Assembly: GCA_963724065.1 (NCBI GenBank)
Contig: CAVRTB010000005.1
Span: 310,001-374,000 of the forward strand
Direction: 5' to 3'
Source: DASRIA01 sp963724065
Lineage (GTDB): Bacteria > Actinomycetota > Thermoleophilia > Solirubrobacterales > JBBDJG01
DNA: 64,000 nucleotides
The notes beneath the pieces are model-generated. The model saw only the letters and a program-made list of their open reading frames with translations, did not search any database and was not told where the DNA came from. This document shows, piece by piece, positions 31,715 to 39,805 of this stretch; position 1 is the stretch's first letter, and the number at the start of each line of letters is the position of its first letter. Position numbers and translations under genes: made by a program.

Positions 31715-32692
31715 ATGTCCTTTCCAGCCACTCGCCTCAGGAGGATGCGTCGCACGGATGCTCTGCGCGGCATGGTGCGCGAGACCGAGCTGTCGCCCGG
31801 CCACCTCATATACCCGCTGTTCGTGACCCACGGCTCCGACCGGCGGGAGCCGATCGCGTCGATGCCCGGCATCGAGCGGCTGACGATCTCGCACCTCGAG
31901 GACGAGGCTCGCCAGATCGCGGCGCTCGGCCTTCCGGCCGTGCTGTTGTTCGGCATCCCGGCCGACAAGGACGTGGCGGCCTCCGGCGCATACGACGCCG
32001 AGGGCATCGTGCAACTCGCCGTGCGGGCTTTGAAGCAGGCCGAGCCGGACCTCACGGTGATCACCGACGTGTGCCTGTGCGAATACACCTCGCACGGCCA
32101 CTGTGGAGTGGTGCGCGACGACGGTGAGGTGGACAACGACGTGACCCTGGAACTGCTGGCGAAGACCGCGAACTCGCACGCAGAGGCCGGCGCGGACGCG
32201 GTCGCGCCCTCCGACATGATGGACGGGCGGGTCGGTGTGATCCGCGCCCAACTCGACGGCGAGGGGCACAGCTCGGTTCCGATCGTGGCCTACAGCGCGA
32301 AGTTCGCGTCAGCCTTCTACGGGCCGTTCCGGGAAGCCGCCGGATCGGCTCCCACGTTCGGGGACCGGCGTGGATACCAGATGGATCCGGCCAACGCGAG
32401 AGAGGCCGTGCGCGAGGCGAAGCTCGATGTCGCAGAGGGCGCCGACGTCGTGATGGTGAAGCCGGCCCTCCCGTACCTGGACGTCATCCGGCGGGTGCGC
32501 GAGGAGGTCGACGTCCCGGTGGCCGCGTACCACGTCTCGGGCGAGTACGCCGCCCTGAAGGCGGCCGCCGAGCGCGGCTGGCTCGACGAGCGCGCCGCGG
32601 TGCTCGAGTCGCTCACCGCGATACGCCGCGCGGGCGCCGACATGATCGTTACCTACCACGCAAAGGATGTGGCCGAGTGGCTTCAGGATTGA
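31715..32692 (+). CDS. hemB: Delta-aminolevulinic acid dehydratase (porphobilinogen synthase)
   Basis: 325 residues. Condenses two 5-aminolevulinate molecules to porphobilinogen. The catalytic zinc cysteines are C120, C122 and C130 (DVCLCEYTSHGHCG) and the Schiff-base lysines K196 (AYSAKFASAFYGP) and K249 (VMVKPALPYLD). It is therefore the zinc-dependent form. First gene of a tightly packed heme cluster; the next start lies inside its last codons. Confidence 0.97.
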   Translation: MSFPATRLRRMRRTDALRGMVRETELSPGHLIYPLFVTHGSDRREPIASMPGIERLTISHLEDEARQIAALGLPAVLLFGIPADKDVAASGAYDAEGIVQLAVRALKQAEPDLTVITDVCLCEYTSHGHCGVVRDDGEVDNDVTLELLAKTANSHAEAGADAVAPSDMMDGRVGVIRAQLDGEGHSSVPIVAYSAKFASAFYGPFREAAGSAPTFGDRRGYQMDPANAREAVREAKLDVAEGADVVMVKPALPYLDVIRRVREEVDVPVAAYHVSGEYAALKAAAERGWLDERAAVLESLTAIRRAGADMIVTYHAKDVAEWLQD

Positions 32693-33765
32693 CGCGCGCG
32701 ACGCCGAAGCTGCGCTCCCGCGCGCACGGCGCAGCGGTTCCGATCGACGAGGTCGACAAGCGCCTCATGAACGCGCTCCAATCGCGCTTCCCGCTCACCC
32801 CCCGCCCGTTCGAGTCGGTCGCGCGCGAGACCGAGCTCTCGGAAGGGGAGGCGATGGAGCGCACGCGGCGGTTGCTCGACGACCGCATCATCCGCGAGAT
32901 CACGCCGATCTTCGACACGACCGCGCTCGGTTACAGCTCGATGCTCGTCGCTGCCCGCGTCGATGCCGAGCACCCCCAGCGGGCCGCCGCGGTGATCAAC
33001 GAGCACCCGGGCGTGTCGCACAACTACCTGCGCAACCACGACTTCAACCTGTGGTTCACGATCGCCACGCCGCCGGACTCGAAGCTCGGCCTCGAAGGCA
33101 CGCTCGACGTGCTGAAGGAGCGCGCCGGCGCGGACTCGATCCGCAAGCTCCCGACCCTCACGATGTTCAAGATCAACATGAACCTCGAGATGGAGGGTGG
33201 AACGGAGCAGCTCGCCGCCCCGGTCGAGGCGGTTGAGCCCCGCCCGCGCGACCCCGTGCCCTTCGACGACTTCGACGTCGCGGTGATCCGCGCGCTTCAG
33301 GGGCCGATGGAGGTTCGCGCCGATGCCTACGCTCCGGCCGCGGCCGAGCTGGGAATCCCGGTCGAGCGCATGCTCGAGCACCTCGCGGCGATGGTCGAGC
33401 GCAAGCTCCTGCGTCGCGTCGCGGCGATCCTGTTCCATCGTCGCGCCGGCTTCTCCGCGAACGGCATGGGGGTCTGGCGTGTCCCCGAGGATCAGATCGC
33501 CGAGATCGGCCCGCGGATGGCCGCGGTGCGCGGTGTCTCCCACTGCTACCGCCGGCCGACCTATCGGGACTGGCCCTACAGCGTCTTCACGATGGCCCAC
33601 GGTCGCTCCAAGGAGGAGTGCGACGCGGTGCTCGACGGCGTCGCGAACGTGTGCGGCCTCTCCGGCGACGATCGCGCCACGCTCTACTCGTCGACGGAGT
33701 ACAAGAAGATCCGCCTGCACTACTTCACTGCGGACTATGCGCAGTGGGAGCAACGCAATAGCTAG
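32677..33765 (+). CDS. ahbAB: Siroheme decarboxylase, AhbA-AhbB fusion
   Basis: 362 residues made of two similar Lrp/AsnC-type halves. The first (about 20-165) has DEVDKRLMNALQSRFPLTPRPF, a winged HTH and HNYLRNHDFNLWFTIA. The second (about 195-355) has FDDFDVAVIRALQGPMEV and HCYRRPTYRDWPYSVFTMAHGR, the His/Arg-containing motif of siroheme decarboxylases. AhbA and AhbB (NirD/L/G/H family) usually are separate chains that turn siroheme into didecarboxysiroheme for alternative heme b or heme d1 synthesis. Fused forms such as NirDL exist. GTG start overlaps hemB by 16 bases. The position between hemB and hemL supports a tetrapyrrole role over gene regulation. Confidence 0.85.
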   Translation: MASGLTRATPKLRSRAHGAAVPIDEVDKRLMNALQSRFPLTPRPFESVARETELSEGEAMERTRRLLDDRIIREITPIFDTTALGYSSMLVAARVDAEHPQRAAAVINEHPGVSHNYLRNHDFNLWFTIATPPDSKLGLEGTLDVLKERAGADSIRKLPTLTMFKINMNLEMEGGTEQLAAPVEAVEPRPRDPVPFDDFDVAVIRALQGPMEVRADAYAPAAAELGIPVERMLEHLAAMVERKLLRRVAAILFHRRAGFSANGMGVWRVPEDQIAEIGPRMAAVRGVSHCYRRPTYRDWPYSVFTMAHGRSKEECDAVLDGVANVCGLSGDDRATLYSSTEYKKIRLHYFTADYAQWEQRNS

Positions 33766-35044
33766 CAGTACCAGCGATACCGCCGCGGACGCGCGATCGC
33801 GCGAGCTGTTCCGGCAGGCGCAGGAGGTCATCCCGGGCGGCGTCAACAGCCCCGTGCGCGCGATGCGCTCCGTCGGCCGCGACCCACTGTTCGTGCGCAG
33901 CGGCGCGGGCGCGGAGATCGAGGACGTCGACGGCAACCGCTATCTGGACTACGTGTGTTCCTGGGGACCACTGATCCTCGGGCATGCACACCCGGCGGTC
34001 GTCGACGCGGTCACGCGCGCTGCCGGCCGCGGCACGAGCTTCGGGGCTCCGACCGAAGCCGAGGTCGACCTCGCGGCCGCGGTCGTCGAGCGGGTGCCGT
34101 CGGCCCGGATGGTGCGCCTCGTGTCTTCGGGGACCGAGGCGTCGATGACCGCTGTCCGCCTTGCGCGCGCAGCCACCGGCCGCGACCGGATCGTGAAGTT
34201 CGCCGGTCACTACCACGGCCACGTGGACGGCTTGCTCGCCGAGTCCGGGTCCGGTCTCGCGACACAGGGCATCCCGGCGTCGCCGGGAGTAACCCGCGCC
34301 CAGGCGGCCGACACCGCCGTCGTTGCGTGGAACGACCCGGACGCATTGGCGGCGGCGGTCGACGACGGCGTCGCGGCGGTGCTCGCCGAGCCGATCCCCG
34401 CGAACATGGGGCTGGTACCGCCGCGGGCGGGCTTCCTCGACACCCTGCGGGCGCGCTGCGATGCCGCGGGCGCGCTGCTCGTGCTCGACGAGGTGATCAC
34501 CGGCTTCCGGGTGGCGCGCGGCGGGGCGCAGGAGAAGCTGGGCGTGCAGCCGGACCTCACGATCCTCGGCAAGGTGCTGGGCGGCGGCCTGCCGCTTGCC
34601 GCGCTCGCCGGAACGCGCGACCTCATGGAGCAGCTCGCGCCGATCGGCGAGACCTACCAGGCCGGCACGCTTTCGGGCAACCCGCTTGCGACGGCCGCGG
34701 GGTTGGCGACCCTGCGGGAGCTCGACCACCACGCCTACGCGCGGTTGGATGACATCACCAATCGTCTTGCGCGCGGGCTCCATGCAAACGGTGTGAGCGT
34801 GGCGAGTGAGACAGGCCTGCTGACGGTGTTCTTCGCCCCGAGCCCCGTTGTGGACTACGCGGCGGCCCAGGCGACGGACCACGAGGCCTTCAGGGTCTTC
34901 TGGACGGCGATGCTCGAGCGCGGCATCTACCTTCCCCCGTCTCCGTTCGAGGCGTGGTTCCCGTCGCTCGCCCATTCCGACGAGCAGATCGACCGCACGA
35001 TCGAGGCCGCGTGCGAGTCGTTCGAGCTGGCGGGAGTGGCATGA
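33737..35044 (+). CDS. hemL: Glutamate-1-semialdehyde 2,1-aminomutase
   Basis: 435 residues. PLP/PMP enzyme that converts glutamate-1-semialdehyde to 5-aminolevulinate, the HemB substrate. Start region LFRQAQEVIPGGVNSPVRAM; LVSSGTEASMTAVRLAR; HYHGHVDGLLAESGSGLAT; LVLDEVITGFR; PLP lysine K279 in TILGKVLGGGLP. The ATG at 33737 overlaps the preceding gene by 29 bases. The stop overlaps the next ATG (ATGA). The C5 route of aminolevulinate synthesis is therefore used. Confidence 0.97.
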   Translation: MRSGSNAIASSTSDTAADARSRELFRQAQEVIPGGVNSPVRAMRSVGRDPLFVRSGAGAEIEDVDGNRYLDYVCSWGPLILGHAHPAVVDAVTRAAGRGTSFGAPTEAEVDLAAAVVERVPSARMVRLVSSGTEASMTAVRLARAATGRDRIVKFAGHYHGHVDGLLAESGSGLATQGIPASPGVTRAQAADTAVVAWNDPDALAAAVDDGVAAVLAEPIPANMGLVPPRAGFLDTLRARCDAAGALLVLDEVITGFRVARGGAQEKLGVQPDLTILGKVLGGGLPLAALAGTRDLMEQLAPIGETYQAGTLSGNPLATAAGLATLRELDHHAYARLDDITNRLARGLHANGVSVASETGLLTVFFAPSPVVDYAAAQATDHEAFRVFWTAMLERGIYLPPSPFEAWFPSLAHSDEQIDRTIEAACESFELAGVA

Positions 35045-35649
35045 GCGACACAGCGGTCTCGGGCGACACCCTCGAGCGGCTGCGCGAGCTGGTCGACGCC
35101 GAGGGCGAGGCGATCGCCCCGGCGCTCGCCCGTGCGCCCGGAGAGGACGTGCTCGCGCCGCTCGTGCGGGAAGCGGCAGCCGGGCGCGCGGACCCCGCTG
35201 AGTACGCGCTCGTGATGGAGAGCGTGCTGGAGGGCTATCTCCTGCACTTCGGCCGCACGCGGCTGCTCGACACCGACGACGCGGACCTCTGCCTGCTGGC
35301 CGGCGACTACCTCTACGCGCTCGGCCTCAGCCGTCTTGCGCGCCTGGGCGACCTCGCGGCCGTGCGCGTGCTGGCCGACCTGATCACCCTGAGCGCCCGC
35401 CATCATGCCGCCGCGGAGCAGGACGCCGACCTCCTCGCGGCCCTGTGGCTCTCATCGGCGATCGCCGTCGCGGGCGGGTCATGGGCGGGCCACGAGCGGA
35501 TCGTCGCGGCCGTCCGGCGCGGTGGCGCAGGGGGCGCGGACCTGCTCGCCGAGGTCGCGCAGCGGACCGCCGACGCGCGCGTGGTGCTTCAGTCGGAGCA
35601 CGCCCTGATAGCTTTTCGTTCAGTGGCTCAGGGAGAGTCACACGGCTAG
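35041..35649 (+). CDS. Hypothetical protein resembling heptaprenyl diphosphate synthase component I
   Basis: 202 residues, helical, no signal peptide. Residues about 75-118 (ADLCLLAGDYLYALGLSRLA and on to VRVLADLITLSAR) follow the pattern of HepS, the non-catalytic subunit of Gram-positive heptaprenyl diphosphate synthase (LAGDY...LL...D...IR.LA). In Bacillus the order is hepS-menG-hepT; here menG and a HepT-like synthase lie 2.3 kb downstream in the same direction, with the bc-complex genes between. The assignment is inference from a short pattern and context. ATG overlaps the hemL stop. Confidence 0.45.
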   Translation: MSDTAVSGDTLERLRELVDAEGEAIAPALARAPGEDVLAPLVREAAAGRADPAEYALVMESVLEGYLLHFGRTRLLDTDDADLCLLAGDYLYALGLSRLARLGDLAAVRVLADLITLSARHHAAAEQDADLLAALWLSSAIAVAGGSWAGHERIVAAVRRGGAGGADLLAEVAQRTADARVVLQSEHALIAFRSVAQGESHG

Positions 35650-35676
35650 TGACAGCGGCAACTTTCCTCTCTTTTG

Positions 35677-36387
35677 ATGGCTGATCGCACGGAGACGCAA
35701 CGGCGCCCCGACAGCGGGGAGGACGGCTCCGTGGGCTCCGGCAATGGCGCGCCGCGTCTGCCGAAGCCAAAGCCGCCGGGTTATTTCGAGGGCGAGACCA
35801 TGACCCGCCGGGCCCTTTTCACGGGTGGCGCGATGGCGGCCGGTGGCATCGCGACCGCTGCGATCGCGCTCCCCGCGATCGGGTTCGCGCTCGGCCCCGT
35901 GTTCGAGGAGCAGGAGTTCCCCTGGCAGAGCATCGGGCCGCCGTCCGACTTCAGCGCGGACAGCTACACACCGGTGACGTTCACGCTCGTGGCAGGCAGC
36001 GTGGGCGAGGCCGGCAAGGCGATTGCGTACATCCGCAAGCGCAACGCCGATATCGACGGTGACTATCCCGACGAGTTCATCGCGATCTCGACCCGGTGCG
36101 CGCATCTCGGCTGTCCCGTGCGCTGGGTCAGCCCGGCACAACGGTTCGTGTGTCCCTGCCACGGCGGCGTGTACAACGCGCTCGGCGAGGTTGAAAGCGG
36201 ACCGCCGGTGCGCCCGCTCGACCGGTATGCGACCAGGGTCGAGAACGGCCAGGTCCAGCTCGGTCCTCGCTTCAGCGTCAACTCCGACCTGAAGCGGTTC
36301 TCGCCGCGCGACCCGGGCGAGCCGCTCGACGGCCCGTGGCAGTACCTCTACCCGAAGCGGTTCACGGTGCCGCCGCCGCCCTCATGA
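35677..36387 (+). CDS. qcrA: Menaquinol-cytochrome c reductase Rieske iron-sulfur subunit
   Basis: 236 residues. Ligands of the [2Fe-2S] cluster are C141/H143 and C159/H162, with C146 and C161 as the disulfide pair (CAHLGCPVRW, CPCHGGVYNALGEVESGPP). A twin-arginine sequence (TMTRRALFTGGAMAAGG) precedes the single membrane anchor at about 51-75, as expected for a Tat-exported Rieske protein. tatA and tatC lie 4.5 kb downstream. First of three bc-complex genes. A longer N-terminal hydrophilic arm (1-40) is present. Confidence 0.95.
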   Translation: MADRTETQRRPDSGEDGSVGSGNGAPRLPKPKPPGYFEGETMTRRALFTGGAMAAGGIATAAIALPAIGFALGPVFEEQEFPWQSIGPPSDFSADSYTPVTFTLVAGSVGEAGKAIAYIRKRNADIDGDYPDEFIAISTRCAHLGCPVRWVSPAQRFVCPCHGGVYNALGEVESGPPVRPLDRYATRVENGQVQLGPRFSVNSDLKRFSPRDPGEPLDGPWQYLYPKRFTVPPPPS

Positions 36388-36400
36388 TCGGTCCCGCCTG

Positions 36401-37195
36401 ATGGCCTTACGGATCCCGAAGCCCCCACTTCCCGGCCGCCGCACGCCGCCACCCGGCGAGACCAACGGCGAGGTGACCGTCAAGGACCAGGCCGCCGAGG
36501 CCGGGGCCGGAGTCGTCGGCTGGGTCGACGAGCGCACGGGCGTCGGCGGGTTCGCGAAGGGGATGATGTTCCGGAAGGTCCCGAAGGGCACCAACTGGTT
36601 CTACACCCTCGGTTCCGCGACCATGTTCGCCTTTCTCTCGCAGGCGGTGACGGGCGTGATCCTGGCGATGTACTACGACCCGGATCCCTCGCGCGCCTAC
36701 GACAGCGTGCAGCACATCACCAACGACGTGTTCCTCGGCAGCCTCGTACGCGGCATGCACCGCTGGGGAGCGACCGTGATGATCGTCCTGATCTTCCTCC
36801 ACCTGGGGCGCGTGTTCTTCTTCGGCGCTTACAAGTACCCACGCGAGTTGAACTGGGTGATCGGGGTCGTGCTGCTGGTGATGACGCTGATGATGGGCCT
36901 CACGGGGTACCTCCTGCCCTTCGACCAGCGTTCTTACTGGGCCACGATCGTCGCGGTCAACCTGAACGGCACGGCGCCGGTGCTGGGGCCGTATCTCGCC
37001 GACTTCCTGCGCGCCGGCCCGGAGTTCGGCGCCACCACGCTCACCCGCTTCTATGCCATGCACATGCTCTTGATACCTGGCTTGATCGCCGCTCTGATCG
37101 CGATCCACCTCTACTTGGTCGTGAAGCTCGGGACGACGGCGCCTCCCTGGCTGAAGGCGAAGCTGCCGGAGCCGCTCGAGAAGGAAAACGTCTAG
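36401..37195 (+). CDS. qcrB: Menaquinol-cytochrome c reductase cytochrome b subunit
   Basis: 264 residues. It corresponds to the N-terminal, heme-carrying half of cytochrome b (cytochrome b6 type). Four helices; heme histidines in HRWGATVMIVLIFLHLGR and YAMHMLLIPGLIAALIAIHLY; the Qo-side motif GLTGYLLPFDQRSYWA. Residues 1-55 are a hydrophilic N-terminal extension. The stop TAG shares its last base with the GTG of the next gene, so translation is coupled. Confidence 0.95.
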   Translation: MALRIPKPPLPGRRTPPPGETNGEVTVKDQAAEAGAGVVGWVDERTGVGGFAKGMMFRKVPKGTNWFYTLGSATMFAFLSQAVTGVILAMYYDPDPSRAYDSVQHITNDVFLGSLVRGMHRWGATVMIVLIFLHLGRVFFFGAYKYPRELNWVIGVVLLVMTLMMGLTGYLLPFDQRSYWATIVAVNLNGTAPVLGPYLADFLRAGPEFGATTLTRFYAMHMLLIPGLIAALIAIHLYLVVKLGTTAPPWLKAKLPEPLEKENV

Positions 37196-37899
37196 TGGAC
37201 GCGCGCGACAAAGAGCAGTACCTGCGCGAGTACCAGATCCTGAAGTCGCAGGGGAAGCCGTTCTTCCCGTACGCCGTGTTGAAGGACTCCGTGATGGCGG
37301 TGATCGTGCTGGGGGTGATCATCGCGATGGCGGTGATCCTCGGTGCGGGAGAGCTGTCCAACAAGGCCGACCCTACGACCACCACGTACACGCCGCGGCC
37401 GGAGTGGTACTTCTTCTTCCTGTTCGAGCTGTTGCGGGTGATCAAGCCGCCGGACCTGACGATTCTGGCGACGGTCGGCATCCCCACGATCGCGCTCGTG
37501 CTGTTGCTGCTGCTCCCGTTCTACGACCGCAATCCCGAGCGCCGCCCTGAGCGCCGCCCGATCGCGACCACCGCGGCGTTCGCAACGATTGCGGCGATGG
37601 CGTATCTCACCTACCTCGGCGCGCACGCGGAGGCGCCGGACAAGATCGACCTGGGCGTCTCGGCGAGGCTCGAGGCCGGCCAGAAGGTCGCCAACCAGAC
37701 GGGCTGCGGCGCGTGTCACAAGTTCGGCGAGGCCGGCAACTCGGGCCCCGGCCCGGACCTCACCGAGATCGGCGCGAAGCTGCCGGCTCCGGCGCTCGAG
37801 CGCACGCTGCGCAACCCGACGGCCCCGATGCCCTCCTACGCCGACCTGCCGCCCAAGAAGTTCGACGCCCTGGTCGAGTACCTCGCGGCCCTGAGATAA
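37195..37899 (+). CDS. qcrC: bc-complex subunit IV fused to cytochrome c
   Basis: 234 residues. The N-terminal part (1-145) is the subunit IV half of cytochrome b with the Qo motif PEWYF (69-73) and three helices (30-50, 75-110, 123-143). The C-terminal part is a class I cytochrome c with CGACH (171-175) and the axial Met in APMPSY (near 212). This b6c layout is that of Bacillus QcrC, unlike the diheme QcrC of mycobacteria. GTG start. The cytochrome c domain faces outward. Confidence 0.93.
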   Translation: MDARDKEQYLREYQILKSQGKPFFPYAVLKDSVMAVIVLGVIIAMAVILGAGELSNKADPTTTTYTPRPEWYFFFLFELLRVIKPPDLTILATVGIPTIALVLLLLLPFYDRNPERRPERRPIATTAAFATIAAMAYLTYLGAHAEAPDKIDLGVSARLEAGQKVANQTGCGACHKFGEAGNSGPGPDLTEIGAKLPAPALERTLRNPTAPMPSYADLPPKKFDALVEYLAALR

Positions 37900-37925
37900 C
37901 CAGCCTGGCGACGAGAGAGACGCAG

Positions 37926-38600
37926 GTGCGGTCGATGTTCGATCGCATCGCCGATCGCTACGACCTCATGAACTCCGTAATGACGGCGGGCATGCACCAT
38001 CGCTGGCGCGAGCGCGCGGCGGACCTCGCCCGCCTGGAGCCCGGCGCGAGCGCGCTCGACGTGTGCTGCGGCACCGGGGACCTCGCACTCGAGCTCGCCC
38101 GTCGCGTGGGGCCAGGCGGGCGGGTCGTCGGCCTCGACTTCTCCGCGCCGATGCTCGATCTGGCCCGGGCGAAGGCGCCCCGGGACGCGACGGTCTCCTG
38201 GGTGCAGGGCAACGCGCTCGAGCTGCCGTACGAGGACAACACCTTCGGGGCCGCGACCGTGGGGTTCGGCGCGCGCAATGTCGTCGACCTCGAGCGCGGG
38301 ATCGCCGAGATGGTGCGCGTCGTCCGGCCCGGGGGCAGGGTGGTGATACTCGAGATCACGACGCCGCAAAGGCCACCGCTGAGCTGGTTCTACGCCATCT
38401 GGTTCGATCGCTTGGTCCCGGCGCTGGGCGCGCTCGCGGGTGACCGAGACGCGTACACCTATCTGCCCGACTCGGTGCGGCGCTTCCCGCCTGCGGCTGA
38501 GCTTGCCGAGCTGATGCACGGAGGTGGGCTGGCCGACGTGCGCTATCTGATGCTCGCCGGCGGGATCATCGCGATCCACTCGGGAACCGTTCGCTCATGA
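37926..38600 (+). CDS. menG: Demethylmenaquinone methyltransferase (MenG/UbiE)
   Basis: 224 residues. C-methylates demethylmenaquinone, the last menaquinone step. Motif I is ALDVCCGTGDLALELARR; family signatures YDLMNSVMTAGMHHRWR, VGFGARNVVDLERGI and VILEITTPQRP are present. GTG at 37926 with GAGAGAG upstream; the family N terminus is usually some residues longer, but no better start follows the qcrC stop. Its stop overlaps the next start (ATGA). The context makes menaquinone rather than ubiquinone the substrate. Confidence 0.92.
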   Translation: MRSMFDRIADRYDLMNSVMTAGMHHRWRERAADLARLEPGASALDVCCGTGDLALELARRVGPGGRVVGLDFSAPMLDLARAKAPRDATVSWVQGNALELPYEDNTFGAATVGFGARNVVDLERGIAEMVRVVRPGGRVVILEITTPQRPPLSWFYAIWFDRLVPALGALAGDRDAYTYLPDSVRRFPPAAELAELMHGGGLADVRYLMLAGGIIAIHSGTVRS

Positions 38601-39559
38601 GCACCGTCGACGACGTGGTGCTGCTCGGGGGCGAGGGGATGCCCGCGCTGATGGACCGCGCCGAGCGCACCCTCGAGCGCGCCGGCAGCGGACACGGCCC
38701 CGCGCTCGGGCGGCCGTCGTCCGACACCCTCGCCGCCGGCGGCAAGCGCCTGCGACCGCTCTTGGTGCTGATCTGCGGTGGGGCGCGGGAGGACGAGGGG
38801 CTCGTGCGGGCCGCGGCGGCGGTCGAGCTGGTCCACATGGCGACGCTCGTGCACGACGACGTCGTCGACGGCGCCCGCCTGCGCCGCGGCCGACCGACGG
38901 TGTTCGCCGGCGATGGCCGCCGGACGGCGACCGCGACGGGTGACTTCCTTTTCTCGCGCTCGTTCGCACTGCTCGCCGAGAACGACGCCCCTGGTCAGGT
39001 GCGCATCCTCTCGGACGCATGCCTCGCCCTCGCTCGCGGAGAGCTCGCCCAGCGCCACGACGCCTACCGATCCGACATCTCGGAGGAGCGCTACCTGGAG
39101 CGCTGCGAGCTGAAGACCGCTCGCCTCTTCGCGGCTGCGTGCCGGCTGGGCGCCACGGCGGCGGGGCACGATCGCGGCGGGGCGCTCGAGGCCTATGGCA
39201 CGCGACTCGGCCTGGCCTTCCAGATGCTCGACGACCTGCTCGACGTGAGCGGGCCCGCCGAGCGCACCGGAAAGCACCGCGGCACGGATCTCCTCGACGG
39301 CACCGTCACCCTTCCGCTGATCCTCGCCCGTCGCTTCGATCCGGGCCTCGGCGAGTTGGACCTGCACGAGGTCACGTCCCGCGACGAGGCGGAGCGCATT
39401 TGCGACCGCATCGCGGCGACCCCCGCACTCGAAGAGACCCGCGTTCGCGCCACGGCGCTCGTGCGGGAGGCCAAGCAGGCTCTGGACGGCCGTGTGGACC
39501 CGTCGCTCGAGCGGTCGCTCGGCGACGTCGCGGACCGCATCGCCGAGCGCTACGCCTGA
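38597..39559 (+). CDS. hepT: Polyprenyl diphosphate synthase (HepT-like)
   Basis: 320 residues. Trans-prenyltransferase making the menaquinone side chain. First aspartate motif DDVVD (87-91) in VHMATLVHDDVVDGARLRRG; second DDLLD near 215 in LAFQMLDDLLDVSG; GGKRLRPLL near 49-57. Chain length cannot be told from the sequence. Coupled to menG, and possibly partnered by the HepS-like protein at 35041. A terminator lies about 140 bases downstream. Confidence 0.93.
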   Translation: MSTVDDVVLLGGEGMPALMDRAERTLERAGSGHGPALGRPSSDTLAAGGKRLRPLLVLICGGAREDEGLVRAAAAVELVHMATLVHDDVVDGARLRRGRPTVFAGDGRRTATATGDFLFSRSFALLAENDAPGQVRILSDACLALARGELAQRHDAYRSDISEERYLERCELKTARLFAAACRLGATAAGHDRGGALEAYGTRLGLAFQMLDDLLDVSGPAERTGKHRGTDLLDGTVTLPLILARRFDPGLGELDLHEVTSRDEAERICDRIAATPALEETRVRATALVREAKQALDGRVDPSLERSLGDVADRIAERYA

Positions 39560-39651
39560 TCTGCACCTTTTTCGCCCGCAGGGAAGAAAACGCGGGGCAC
39601 CCCCGTCTGGTGGTCGTAAGCATTCGCCAGCACGACACACGGGGGGACACG

Positions 39652-39669
39652 ATGGGTTACCGCAAGTAA
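39652..39669 (+). CDS. Possible five-codon leader ORF (MGYRK)
   Basis: ATG GGT TAC CGC AAG TAA is preceded by a GGGGGG ribosome-binding-like run six bases before the ATG and followed 31 bases later by a strong hairpin with a T run. The layout resembles a leader peptide plus attenuator, but the next gene on this strand (dcd) starts 580 bases further on. In the same frame a GTG at 39610 would make it a 19-20 residue peptide. Function unknown. Confidence 0.3.
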   Translation: MGYRK

Positions 39670-39700
39670 GCACCACCAGAGCCAAGACTTGGAGCAGTGA

Positions 39701-39729
39701 GGCCTCCGGCGGATCGCCGGGGGCCTTTT
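39701..39729 (+). terminator. Strong intrinsic terminator
   Basis: GGCCTCCGGCG (39701-39711) pairs over 11 positions (one G-U) with CGCCGGGGGCC (39715-39725) across a three-base loop, followed by TTTT. It closes the hemB-hepT series. Confidence 0.85.
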
Positions 39730-39752
39730 CGCGTTCCGGCCCCGAATAGGGA

Positions 39753-39776
39753 CCGCCGGCCCTATTGGACCGGCGG
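39753..39776. repeat. GC-rich inverted repeat
   Basis: CCGCCGG (39753-39759) and CCGGCGG (39770-39776) are separated by ten bases. It lies between the terminator and the convergent zinc-ribbon gene. No T run on either side; it may aid termination from the right. Confidence 0.4.
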
Positions 39777-39805
39777 CAGGGGGAGGGTGATTGCGGGAGG
39801 AAGTC

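Noticed and set aside
28763..32269. A minus-strand open frame of 1168 codons
   Set aside because: It runs antisense through ymdB, the ABC transporter and hemB, has Arg/His/Gly-rich composition and no domain. Long antisense frames are expected at this GC content.
32677..33765. AhbA-AhbB-like protein as an ordinary Lrp/AsnC regulator
   Set aside because: It has two fused halves with the siroheme decarboxylase motifs and overlaps hemB and hemL, whereas regulators have one HTH and one RAM domain.
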